Shown here: positions 47,301 to 60,300 of the stretch, piece by piece
How the letters are laid out: each line of letters starts with the position of its first letter
How positions within the stretch are numbered: position 1 is the stretch's first letter
From: Nemertoderma westbladi
Taxonomy: Eukaryota > Xenacoelomorpha > Nemertodermatida > Nemertodermatidae
Assembly: GCA_032718475.1 (NCBI GenBank)
Contig: JAUCBJ010006537.1
Coordinates: 59,741-123,740, forward strand
Length of the DNA: 64,000 bases
Direction of reading: 5' to 3'
Notes under the pieces: generated by a model
Databases searched by the model: none
Seen by the model: only the letters and a program-made list of their open reading frames with translations
What the model was told of the DNA's origin: nothing
Made by a program: the position numbers and the translations under genes

Positions 47301-50066
47301 CATACAACTGTGAAAGGTGAAAGTTAGTTATTGCATACGGAATAGCCATACAACTGTGAAAGAGAAAGTTAGTTATTGCATACGGAATAGCCATACAACT
47401 GTGAAAGTGAAAGTTAGTTATTGCATACGGAATAGCCATACAACTGTGAAAGTGAAAGTTAGTTATTGCATACGGAATAGCCATACAACTGTGAAAGTGA
47501 AAGTTAGTTATTGCATACGGAATAGCCATACAACTGTGAAAGAGAAAAATAGTTATTGCATACGGAATAGCCATACAACTGTGAAAGTGAAAGTTAGTTA
47601 TTGCATACGGAATAGCCATACAACTGTGAAAGTGAAAGTTAGTTATTGCATACGGAATAGCCATACAACTGTGAAAGTGAAAGTTAGTTATTGCATACGG
47701 AATAGCCATACAACTGTGAAAGTGAAAGTTAGTTATTGCAAACGGAATAGCCATACAACTGTGAAAGTGAAAGTTAGTTATTGTATACGGAATAGCCATA
47801 CAACTGTGAAAGAGAAAAATAGTTATTGCATACGGAATAGCCATACAACTGTGAAAGTGAAAGTTAGTTATTGCATACAGAATAGCCATACAACTGTGAA
47901 AGGTGAAAGTTAGTTATTGCATACGGAATAGCCATACAACTGTGAAAGAGAAAGTTAGTTATTGCATACGGAATAGCCATACAACTGTGAAAGTGAAAGT
48001 TAGTTATTGCATACGGAATAGCCATACAACTGTGAAAGTGAAAGTTAGTTATTGCATACGGAATAGCCATACAACTGTGAAAGTGAAAGTTAGTTATTGC
48101 ATACGGAATAGCCATACAACTGTGAAAGAGAAAAATAGTTATTGCATACGGAATAGCAATACAACTGTGAAAGTGAAAGTTAGTTATTGCATACGGAATA
48201 GCCATACAACTGTGAAAGTGAAAGTTAGTTATTGCATACGGAATAGCCATACAACTGTGAAAGTGAAAGTTAGTTATTGCATACGGAATAGCCATACAAC
48301 TGTGAAAGAGAAAAATAGTTATTGCATACGGAATAGCCATACATACAACTGTGAAAGTGAAAGTTAGTTATTGCATACGGAATAGCCATACAACTGTGAA
48401 AGAGAAAAATAGTTATTGCATACGGAATAGCCATACAACTGTGAAAGTGAAAGTTAGTTATTGCATACGGAATAGCCATACAACTGTGAAAGTGAAAGTT
48501 AGTTATTGTATACGGAATAGAAATACAACTGTGAAAGAGAAAAATAGTTATTGCATACGGAATAGCCATACAACTGTGAAAGTGAAAGTTAGTTATTGCA
48601 TACGGAATAGCCATACAACTGTGAAAGTGAAAGTTAGTTATTGCATACGGAATAGCCATACAACTGTGAAAGTGAAAGTTAGTTATTGCATACGGAATAG
48701 CCATACAACTGTGAAAGTGAAAGTTAGTTATTGCATACGGAATAGCCATACAACTGTGAAAGAGAAAAATAGTTATTGCATACGGAATAGCCATACAACT
48801 GTGAAAGTGAAAGTTAGTTATTGCATACGGAATAGCCATACAACTGTGAAAGTGAAAGTTAGTTATTGCATACGGAATAGCCATACAACTGTGAAAGTGA
48901 AAGTTAGTTATTGCATACGGAATAGCCATACAACTGTGAAAGAGAAAAATAGTTATTGCATACGGAATAGCCATACAACTGTGAAAGTGAAAGTTAGTTA
49001 TTGCATACGGAATAGCCATACAACTGTGAAAGTGAAAGTTAGTTATTGCATACGGAATAGCCATACAACTGTGAAAGTGAAAGTTAGTTATTGCATACGG
49101 AATAGCCATACAACTGTGAAAGAGAAAAATAGTTATTGCATACGGAATAGCAATACAACTGTGAAAGTGAAAGTTAGTTATTGCATACGGAATAGCCATA
49201 CAACTGTGAAAGAGAAAAATAGTTATTGCATACGGAATAGCAATACAACTGTGAAAGTGAAAGTTAGTTATTGCATACGGAATAGCCATACAACTGTGAA
49301 AGTGAAAGTTAGTTATTGCATACGGAATAGCCATACAACTGTGAAAGTGAAAGTTAGTTATTGCATACGGAATAGCCATACAACTGTGAAAGTGAAAGTT
49401 AGTTATTGCATACGGAATAGCCATACAACTGTGAAAGAGAAAAATAGTTATTGCATACGGAATAGCAATACAACTGTGAAAGTGAAAGTTAGTTATTGCA
49501 TACGGAATAGCCATACAACTGTGAAAGTGAAAGTTAGTTATTGCATACGGAATAGCCATACAACTGTGAAAGTGAAAGTTAGTTATTGTATACGGAATAG
49601 CCATACAACTGTGAAAGAGAAAAATAGTTATTGCATACGGAATAGCCATACAACTGTGAAAGTGAAAGTTAGTTATTGCATACGGAATAGCCATACAACT
49701 GTGAAAGTGAAAGTTAGTTATTGCATACGGAATAGCCATACAACTGTGAAAGTGAAAGTTAGTTATTGCATACGGAATAGCCATACAACTGTGAAAGAGA
49801 AAAATAGTTATTGCATACGGAATAGCAATACAACTGTGAAAGTGAAAGTTAGTTATTGCATACGGAATAGCCATACAACTGTGAAAGTGAAAGTTAGTTA
49901 TTGCATACGGAATAGCCATACAACTGTGAAAGTGAAAGTTAGTTATTGTATACGGAATAGCCATACAACTGTGAAAGAGAAAAATAGTTATTGCATACGG
50001 AATAGCCATACAACTGTGAAAGTGAAAGTTAGTTATTGCATACAGAATAGCCATACAACTGTGAAA
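44374..50066. repeat. Satellite block 12: units marked by tagcaatac, tgcaaacgg and 46-bp monomers
   Basis: A composite marker (tgtatacgg monomer, B, A with acagaatag, 46-bp monomer, then C) recurs with the 46-bp unit at 47316, 47902 and 50067, spaced 586 and 2165 bp (13 x 45 + 1 and 48 x 45 + 5). tgcaaacgg occurs near 46882, 47152 and 47737. The stretch ending at the 49-bp marker near 44828 has the same closing monomer order as the one ending near 46080. Two 39-bp monomers (gtgagttattg) lie at about 45520 and 45605. Confidence 0.87.
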
Positions 50067-53000
50067 GGTGAAAGTTAGTTATTGCATACGGAATAGCCAT
50101 ACAACTGTGAAAGAGAAAGTTAGTTATTGCATACGGAATAGCCATACAACTGTGAAAGTGAAAGTTAGTTATTGCATACGGAATAGCCATACAACTGTGA
50201 AAGTGAAAGTTAGTTATTGCATACGGAATAGCCATACAACTGTGAAAGTGAAAGTTAGTTATTGCATACGGAATAGCCATACAACTGTGAAAGAGAAAAA
50301 TAGTTATTGCATACGGAATAGCCATACAACTGTGAAAGTGAAAGTTAGTTATTGCATACGGAATAGCCATACAACTGTGAAAGAGAAAAATAGTTATTGC
50401 ATACGGAATAGCCATACAACTGTGAAAGTGAAAGTTAGTTATTGCATACGGAATAGCCATACAACTGTGAAAGAGAAAAATAGTTATTGCATACGGAATA
50501 GCCATACAACTGTGAAAGTGAAAGTTAGTTATTGCATACGGAATAGCCATACAACTGTGAAAGAGAAAAATAGTTATTGCATACGGAATAGCCATACAAC
50601 TGTGAAAGTGAAAGTTAGTTATTGCATACGGAATAGCCATACAACTGTGAAAGTGAAAGTTAGTTATTGCATACGGAATAGCCATACAACTGTGAAAGTG
50701 AAAGTTAGTTATTGCATACGGAATAGCCATACAACTGTGAAAGTGAAAGTTAGTTATTGCATACGGAATAGCCATACAACTGTGAAAGTGAAAGTTAGTT
50801 ATTGCATACGGAATAGCCATACAACTGTGAAAGAGAAAGTTAGTTATTGCATACGGAATAGCCATACAACTGTGAAAGTGAAAGTTAGTTATTGCATACG
50901 GAATAGCCATACAACTGTGAAAGAGAAAAATAGTTATTGCATACGGAATAGCCATACAACTGTGAAAGTGAAAGTTAGTTATTGCATACGGAATAGCCAT
51001 ACAACTGTGAAAGAGAAAGTTAGTTATTGCATACGGAATAGCCATACAACTGTGAAAGTGAAAGTTAGTTATTGCATACGGAATAGCCATACAACTGTGA
51101 AAGTGAAAGTTAGTTATTGCATACGGAATAGCCATACAACTGTGAAAGAGAAAGTTAGTTATTGCATACGGAATAGCCATACAACTGTGAAAGTGAAAGT
51201 TAGTTATTGCATACGGAATAGCCATACAACTGTGAAAGAGAAAAATAGTTATTGCATACGGAATAGCCATACAACTGTGAAAGTGAAAGTTAGTTATTGC
51301 ATACGGAATAGCCATACAACTGTGAAAGAGAAAGTTAGTTATTGCATACGGAATAGCCATACAACTGTGAAAGTGAAAGTTAGTTATTGCATACGGAATA
51401 GCCATACAACTGTGAAAGTGAAAGTTAGTTATTGCATACGGAATAGCCATACAACTGTGAAAGAGAAAAATAGTTATTGCATACGGAATAGCCATACAAC
51501 TGTGAAAGAGAAAAATAGTTATTGCATACGGAATAGCCATACAACTGTGAAAGTGAAAGTTAGTTATTGCATACGGAATAGCCATACAACTGTGAAAGTG
51601 AAAGTTAGTTATTGCATACGGAATAGCCATACAACTGTGAAAGAGAAAAATAGTTATTGCATACGGAATAGCCATACAACTGTGAAAGTGAAAGTTAGTT
51701 ATTGCATACGGAATAGCCATACATACAACTGTGAAAGAGAAAAATAGTTATTGCATACGGAATAGCCATACATACAACTGTGAAAGAGAAAAATAGTTAT
51801 TGCATACGGAATAGCCATACAACTGTGAAAGTGAAAGTTAGTTATTGCATACGGAATAGCCATACAACTGTGAAAGTGAAAGTTAGTTATTGCATACGGA
51901 ATAGCCATACAACTGTGAAAGTGAAAGTTAGTTATTGCATACGGAATAGCCATACAACTGTGAAAGTGAAAGTTAGTTATTGCATACGGAATAGCCATAC
52001 AACTGTGAAAGAGAAAAATAGTTATTGCATACGGAATAGCCATACAACTGTGAAAGTGAAAGTTAGTTATTGCATACGGAATAGCCATACAACTGTGAAA
52101 GAGAAAAATAGTTATTGCATACGGAATAGCCATACAACTGTGAAAGTGAAAAGTTAGTTATTGCATACGGAATAGCCATACAACTGTGAAAGTGAAAGAT
52201 AGTTATTGCATACGGAATAGCCATACAACTGTGAAAGTGAAAGTTAGTTATTGCATACGGAATAGCCATACAACTGTGAAAGTGAAAGTTAGTTATTGCA
52301 TACGGAATAGCCATACAACTGTGAAAGAGAAAAATAGTTATTGCATACGGAATAGCCATACAACTGTGAAAGTGAAAGTTAGTTATTGCATACGGAATAG
52401 CCATACAACTGTGAAAGTGAAAGTTAGTTATTGCATACGGAATAGCCATACAACTGTGAAAGTGAAAGTTAGTTATTGCATACGGAATAGCCATACAACT
52501 GTGAAAGAGAAAAATAGTTATTGCATACGGAATAGCCATACAACTGTGAAAGTGAAAGTTAGTTATTGCATACGGAATAGCCATACATACAACTGTGAAA
52601 GTGAAAGTTAGTTATTGCATACGGAATAGCCATACAACTGTGAAAGAGAAAAATAGTTATTGCATACGGAATAGCCATACAACTGTGAAAGTGAAAGTTA
52701 GTTATTGCATACGGAATAGCCATACAACTGTGAAAGTGAAAGTTAGTTATTGCATACGGAATAGCCATACAACTGTGAAAGAGAAAAATAGTTATTGCAT
52801 ACGGAATAGCCATACAACTGTGAAAGTGAAAGTTAGTTATTGCATACGGAATAGCCATACAACTGTGAAAGTGAAAGTTAGTTATTGCATACGGAATAGC
52901 CATACAACTGTGAAAGTGAAAGTTAGTTATTGCATACGGAATAGCCATACAACTGTGAAAGAGAAAAATAGTTATTGCATACGGAATAGCCATACAACTG

Positions 53001-54302
53001 TGAAAGTGAAAGTTAGTTATTGCATACGGAATAGCCATACAACTGTGAAAGAGAAAAATAGTTATTGCATACAGAATAGCCATACAACTGTGAAAGTGAA
53101 AGTTAGTTATTGCATACGGAATAGCCATACAACTGTGAAAGAGAAAAATAGTTATTGCATACAGAATAGCCATACAACTGTGAAAGTGAAAGTTAGTTAT
53201 TGCATACGGAATAGCCATACATACAACTGTGAAAGTGAAAGTTAGTTATTGCATACGGAATAGCCATACAACTGTGAAAGTGAAAGTTAGTTATTGCATA
53301 CGGAATAGCCATACAACTGTGAAAGAGAAAAATAGTTATTGCATACAGAATAGCCATACAACTGTGAAAGTGAAAGTTAGTTATTGCATACGGAATAGCC
53401 ATACAACTGTGAAAGAGAAAAATAGTTATTGCATACGGAATAGCCATACAACTGTGAAAGTGAAAGTTAGTTATTGCATACGGAATAGCCATACAACTGT
53501 GAAAGAGAAAAATAGTTATTGCATACGGAATAGCCATACAACTGTGAAAGTGAAAGTTAGTTATTGCATACGGAATAGCCATACAACTGTGAAAGAGAAA
53601 AATAGTTATTGCATACAGAATAGCCATACAACTGTGAAAGTGAAAGTTAGTTATTGCATACGGAATAGCCATACAACTGTGAAAGTGAAAGTTAGTTATT
53701 GCATACGGAATAGCCATACAACTGTGAAAGAGAAAAATAGTTATTGCATACGGAATAGCCATACAACTGTGAAAGTGAAAGTTAGTTATTGCATACGGAA
53801 TAGCCTCATACAACTGTGAAAGTGAAAGTTAGTTATTGCATACGGAATAGCCATACAACTGTGAAAGAGAAAAATAGTTATTGCATACGGAATAGCCATA
53901 CAACTGTGAAAGTGAAAGTTAGTTATTGCATACGGAATAGCCATACAACTGTGAAAGTGAAAGTTAGTTATTGCATACGGAATAGCCATACAACTGTGAA
54001 AGAGAAAAATAGTTATTGCATACGGAATAGCCATACAACTGTGAAAGTGAAAGTTAGTTATTGCATACGGAATAGCCATACAACTGTGAAAGTGAAAGTT
54101 AGTTATTGCATACGGAATAGCCATACAACTGTGAAAGTGAAAGTTAGTTATTGCATACGGAATAGCCATACAACTGTGAAAGTGAAAGTTAGTTATTGCA
54201 TACGGAATAGCCATACAACTGTGAAAGAGAAAATTAGTTATTGCATACGGAATAGCCATACAACTGTGAAAGTGAAAGTTAGTTATTGCATACGGAATAG
54301 CC
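50067..54302. repeat. Satellite block 13: strict A/B alternation (90-bp dimers)
   Basis: From about 50270 to 50590 B and A alternate four times, making a 90-bp dimer. Similar alternation is seen at about 52960-53620, where several A monomers carry acagaatag. C monomers recur between 50820 and 51330. Odd-length units include gtgaaaagttag (52150, +1) and cctcatac (about 53804, +2). Confidence 0.85.
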
Positions 54303-57300
54303 ATACATACAACTGTGAAAGTGAAAGTTAGTTATTGCATACGGAATAGCCATACAACTGTGAAAGAGAAAGTTAGTTATTGCATACGGAATAGCCATAC
54401 AACTGTGAAAGTGAAAGTTAGTTATTGCATACGGAATAGCCATACATACAACTGTGAAAGTGAAAGTTAGTTATTGCATACGGAATAGCCATACAACTGT
54501 GAAAGAGAAAAATAGTTATTGCATACGGAATAGCCATACAACTGTGAAAGTGAAAGTTAGTTATTGCATACGGAATAGCCATACAACTGTGAAAGTGAAA
54601 GTTAGTTATTGCATACGGAATAGCCATACAACTGTGAAAGTGAAAGTTAGTTATTGCATACGGAATAGCCATACAACTGTGAAAGTGAAAGTTAGTTATT
54701 GCATACGGAATAGCCATACAACTGTGAAAGTGAAAGTTAGTTATTGCATACGGAATAGCCATACAACTGTGAAAGAGAAAGTTAGTTATTGCATACGGAA
54801 TAGCCATACAACTGTGAAAGTGAAAGTTAGTTATTGCATACGGAATAGCCATACAACTGTGAAAGTGAAAGTTAGTTATTGCATACGGAATAGCCATACA
54901 ACTGTGAAAGTGAAAGTTAGTTATTGCATACGGAATAGCCATACAACTGTGAAAGTGAAAGTTAGTTATTGCATACGGAATAGCCATACAACTGTGAAAG
55001 AGAAAAATAGTTATTGCATACGGAATAGCCATACAACTGTGAAAGTGAAAGTTAGTTATTGCATACGGAATAGCCATACATACAACTGTGAAAGTGAAAG
55101 TTAGTTATTGCATACGGAATAGCCATACATACAACTGTGAAAGTGAAAGTTAGTTATTGTATACGGAATAGCCATACAACTGTGAAAGTGAAAGTTAGTT
55201 ATTGCATACGGAATAGCCATACATACAACTGTGAAAGTGAAAGTTAGTTATTGCATACGGAATAGCCATACATACAACTGTGAAAGTGAAAGTTAGTTAT
55301 TGCATACGGAATAGCCATACATACAACTGTGAAAGTGAAAGTTAGTTATTGCATACGGAATAGCCATACAACTGTGAAAGTGAAAGTTAGTTATTGCATA
55401 CGGAATAGCCATACATACAACTGTGAAAGTGAAAGTTAGTTATTGCATACGGAATAGCCATACAACTGTGAAAGAGAAAAATAGTTATTGCATACGGAAT
55501 AGCCATACAACTGTGAAAGAGAAAAATAGTTATTGCATACGGAATAGCCATACATACAACCCTGAAAGTGAAAGTTAGTTATTGTATACGGAATAGCCAT
55601 ACAACTGTGAAAGTGAAAGTTAGTTATTGCATACGGAATAGCCATACATACAACTGTGAAAGTGAAAGTTAGTTATTGCATACGGAATAGCCATACATAC
55701 AACTGTGAAAGTGAAAGTTAGTTATTGTATACGGAATAGCCATACAACTGTGAAAGTGAAAGTTAGTTATTGCATACGGAATAGCCATACATACAACTGT
55801 GAAAGTGAAAGTTAGTTATTGCATACGGAATAGCCATACATACAACTGTGAAAGTGAAAGTTAGTTATTGCATACGGAATAGCCATACATACAACTGTGA
55901 AAGTGAAAGTTAGTTATTGCATACGGAATAGCCATACAACTGTGAAAGTGAAAGTTAGTTATTGCATACGGAATAGCCATACATACAACTGTGAAAGTGA
56001 AAGTTAGTTATTGCATACGGAATAGCCATACAACTGTGAAAGAGAAAAATAGTTATTGCATACAGAATAGCCATACAACTGTGAAAGTGAAAGTTAGTTA
56101 TTGCATACGGAATAGCCATACAACTGTGAAAGAGAAAAATAGTTATTGCATACGGAATAGCCATTCAACTGTGAAAGTAAAAGTTAGTTATTGCATACGG
56201 AATAGCCATACAACTGTGAAAGTGTAAGTTAGTTATTGCATACGGAATAGCCATACATACAACTGTGAAAGTGAAAGTTAGTTATTGCATACGGAATAGC
56301 CATACAACTGTGAAAGAGAAAAATAGTTATTGCATACAGAATAGCCATACAACTGTGAAAGTGAAAGTTAGTTATTGCATACGGAATAGCCATACATACA
56401 ACTGTGAAAGAGAAAAATAGTTATTGCATACGGAATAGCCATACAACTGTGAAAGAGAAAAATAGTTATTGCATACAGAATAGCCATACAACTGTGAAAG
56501 TGAAAGTTAGTTATTGCATACGGAATAGCCATACATACAACCCTGAAAGTGAAAGTTAGTTATTGTATACGGAATAGCCATACAACTGTGAAAGTAAAAG
56601 TTAGTTATTGCATACGGAATAGCCATACAACTGTGAAAGTGTAAGTTAGTTATTGCATACGGAATAGCCATACATACAACTGTGAAAGTGAAAGTTAGTT
56701 ATTGCATACGGAATAGCCATACAACTGTGAAAGAGAAAAATAGTTATTGCATACAGAATAGCCATACAACTGTGAAAGTGAAAGTTAGTTATTGCATACG
56801 GAATAGCCATACATACAACTGTGAAAGAGAAAAATAGTTATTGCATACGGAATAGCCATACAACTGTGAAAGAGAAAAATAGTTATTGCATACAGAATAG
56901 CCATACAACTGTGAAAGTGAAAGTTAGTTATTGCATACGGAATAGCCATACATACAACTGTGAAAGTGAAAGTTAGTTATTGCATACGGAATAGCCATAC
57001 AACTGTGAAAGAGAAAAATAGTTATTGCATACGGAATAGCCATACAACTGTGAAAGTGAAAGTTAGTTATTGCATACGGAATAGCCATACAACTGTGAAA
57101 GTGTAAGTTAGTTATTGCATACGGAATAGCCATACATACAACTGTGAAAGTGAAAGTTAGTTATTGCATACGGAATAGCCATACAACTGTGAAAGAGAAA
57201 AATAGTTATTGCATACAGAATAGCCATACAACTGTGAAAGTGAAAGTTAGTTATTGCATACGGAATAGCCATACATACAACTGTGAAAGAGAAAAATAGT

Positions 57301-60300
57301 TATTGCATACGGAATAGCCATACAACTGTGAAAGAGAAAAATAGTTATTGCATACAGAATAGCCATACAACTGTGAAAGTGAAAGTTAGTTATTGCATAC
57401 GGAATAGCCATACATACAACTGTGAAAGTGAAAGTTAGTTATTGCATACGGAATAGCCATACAACTGTGAAAGAGAAAAATAGTTATTGCATACGGAATA
57501 GCCATACAACTGTGAAAGTGAAAGTTAGTTATTGCATACGGAATAGCCATACATACAACCCTGAAAGTGAAAGTTAGTTATTGTATACGGAATAGCCATA
57601 CAACTGTGAAAGTAAAAGTTAGTTATTGCATACGGAATAGCCATACAACTGTGAAAGTGTAAGTTAGTTATTGCATACGGAATAGCCATACAACTGTGAA
57701 AGAGAAAAATAGTTATTGCATACGGAATAGCCATACATACAACCCTGAAAGTGAAAGTTAGTTATTGTATACGGAATAGCCATACAACTGTGAAAGTAAA
57801 AGTTAGTTATTGCATACGGAATAGCCATACAACTGTGAAAGTGTAAGTTAGTTATTGCATACGGAATAGCCATACATACAACTGTGAAAGTGAAAGTTAG
57901 TTATTGCATACGGAATAGCCATACAACTGTGAAAGAGAAAAATAGTTATTGCATACAGAATAGCCATACAACTGTGAAAGTGAAAGTTAGTTATTGCATA
58001 CGGAATAGCCATACATACAACTGTGAAAGAGAAAAATAGTTATTGCATACGGAATAGCCATACAACTGTGAAAGAGAAAAATAGTTATTGCATACAGAAT
58101 AGCCATACAACTGTGAAAGTGAAAGTTAGTTATTGCATACGGAATAGCCATACATACAACTGTGAAAGTGAAAGTTAGTTATTGCATACGGAATAGCCAT
58201 ACAACTGTGAAAGAGAAAAATAGTTATTGCATACGGAATAGCCATACAACTGTGAAAGTGAAAGTTAGTTATTGCATACGGAATAGCCATACAACTGTGA
58301 AAGTGAAAGTTAGTTATTGCATACGGAATAGCCATACAACTGTGAAAGTGAAAGTTAGTTATTGCATACGGAATAGCCATACAACTGTGAAAGTGAAAGT
58401 TAGTTATTGCATACGGAATAGCCATACATACAACTGTGAAAGTGAAAGTTAGTTATTGCATACGGAATAGCCATACATACAACTGTGAAAGTGAAAGTTA
58501 GTTATTGCATACGGAATAGCCATACATACAACCCTGAAAGTGAAAGTTAGTTATTGTATACGGAATAGCCATACATACAACTGTGAAAGTGAAAGTTAGT
58601 TATTGCATACGGAATAGCCATACATACAACCCTGAAAGTGAAAGTTAGTTATTGCATACGGAATAGCCATACATACAACTGTGAAAGTGAAAGTTAGTTA
58701 TTGCATACGGAATAGCCATACATACAACCCTGAAAGTGAAAGTTAGTTATTGTATACGGAATAGCCATACAACTGTGAAAGTAAAAGTTAGTTATTGCAT
58801 ACGGAATAGCCATACAACTGTGAAAGAGAAAAATAGTTATTGCATACGGAATAGCCATACAACTGTGAAAGAGAAAAATAGTTATTGCATACAGAATAGC
58901 CATACATACAACTGTGAAAGTGAAAGTTAGTTATTGCATACGGAATAGCCATACATACAACCCTGAAAGTGAAAGTTAGTTATTGTATACGGAATAGCCA
59001 TACAACTGTGAAAGTAAAAGTTAGTTATTGCATACGGAATAGCCATACAACCCTGAAAGTGAAAGTTAGTTATTGTATACGGAATAGCCATACATACAAC
59101 TGTGAAAGTGAAAGTTAGTTATTGCATACGGAATAGCCATACATACAACCCTGAAAGTGAAAGTTAGTTATTGCATACGGAATAGCCATACATACAACCC
59201 TGAAAGTGAAAGTTAGTTATTGCATACGGAATAGCCATACATACAACTGTGAAAGTGAAAGTTAGTTATTGCATACGGAATAGCCATACATACAACTGTG
59301 AAAGTGAAAGTTAGTTATTGCATACGGAATAGCCATACATACAACCCTGAAAGTGAAAGTTAGTTATTGTATACGGAATAGCCATACATACAACTGTGAA
59401 AGTGAAAGTTAGTTATTGCATACGGAATAGCCATACATACAACCCTGAAAGTGAAAGTTAGTTATTGCATACGGAATAGCCATACATACAACCCTGAAAG
59501 TGAAAGTTAGTTATTGCATACGGAATAGCCATACATACAACTGTGAAAGTGAAAGTTAGTTATTGCATACGGAATAGCCATACATACAACCCTGAAAGTG
59601 AAAGTTAGTTATTGTATACGGAATAGCCATACAACTGTGAAAGTAAAAGTTAGTTATTGCATACGGAATAGCCATACAACTGTGAAAGAGAAAAATAGTT
59701 ATTGCATACGGAATAGCCATACAACTGTGAAAGAGAAAAATAGTTATTGCATACAGAATAGCCATACAACTGTGAAAGTGAAAGTTAGTTATTGCATACG
59801 GAATAGCCATACATACAACTGTGAAAGTGAAAGTTAGTTATTGCATACGGAATAGCCATACAACTGTGAAAGAGAAAAATAGTTATTGCATACGGAATAG
59901 CCATACAACTGTGAAAGTGAAAGTTAGTTATTGCATACGGAATAGCCATACAACTGTGAAAGTGAAAGTTAGTTATTGCATACGGAATAGCCATACAACT
60001 GTGAAAGTGAAAGTTAGTTATTGCATACGGAATAGCCATACAACTGTGAAAGTGAAAGTTAGTTATTGCATACGGAATAGCCATACAACTGTGAAAGAGA
60101 AAAATAGTTATTGCATACAGAATAGCCATACAACTGTGAAAGTGAAAGTTAGTTATTGCATACGGAATAGCCATACAACTGTGAAAGTGAAAGTTAGTTA
60201 TTGCATACGGAATAGCCATACATACAACTGTGAAAGTGAAAGTTAGTTATTGCATACGGAATAGCCATACATACAACTGTGAAAGTGAAAGTTAGTTATT

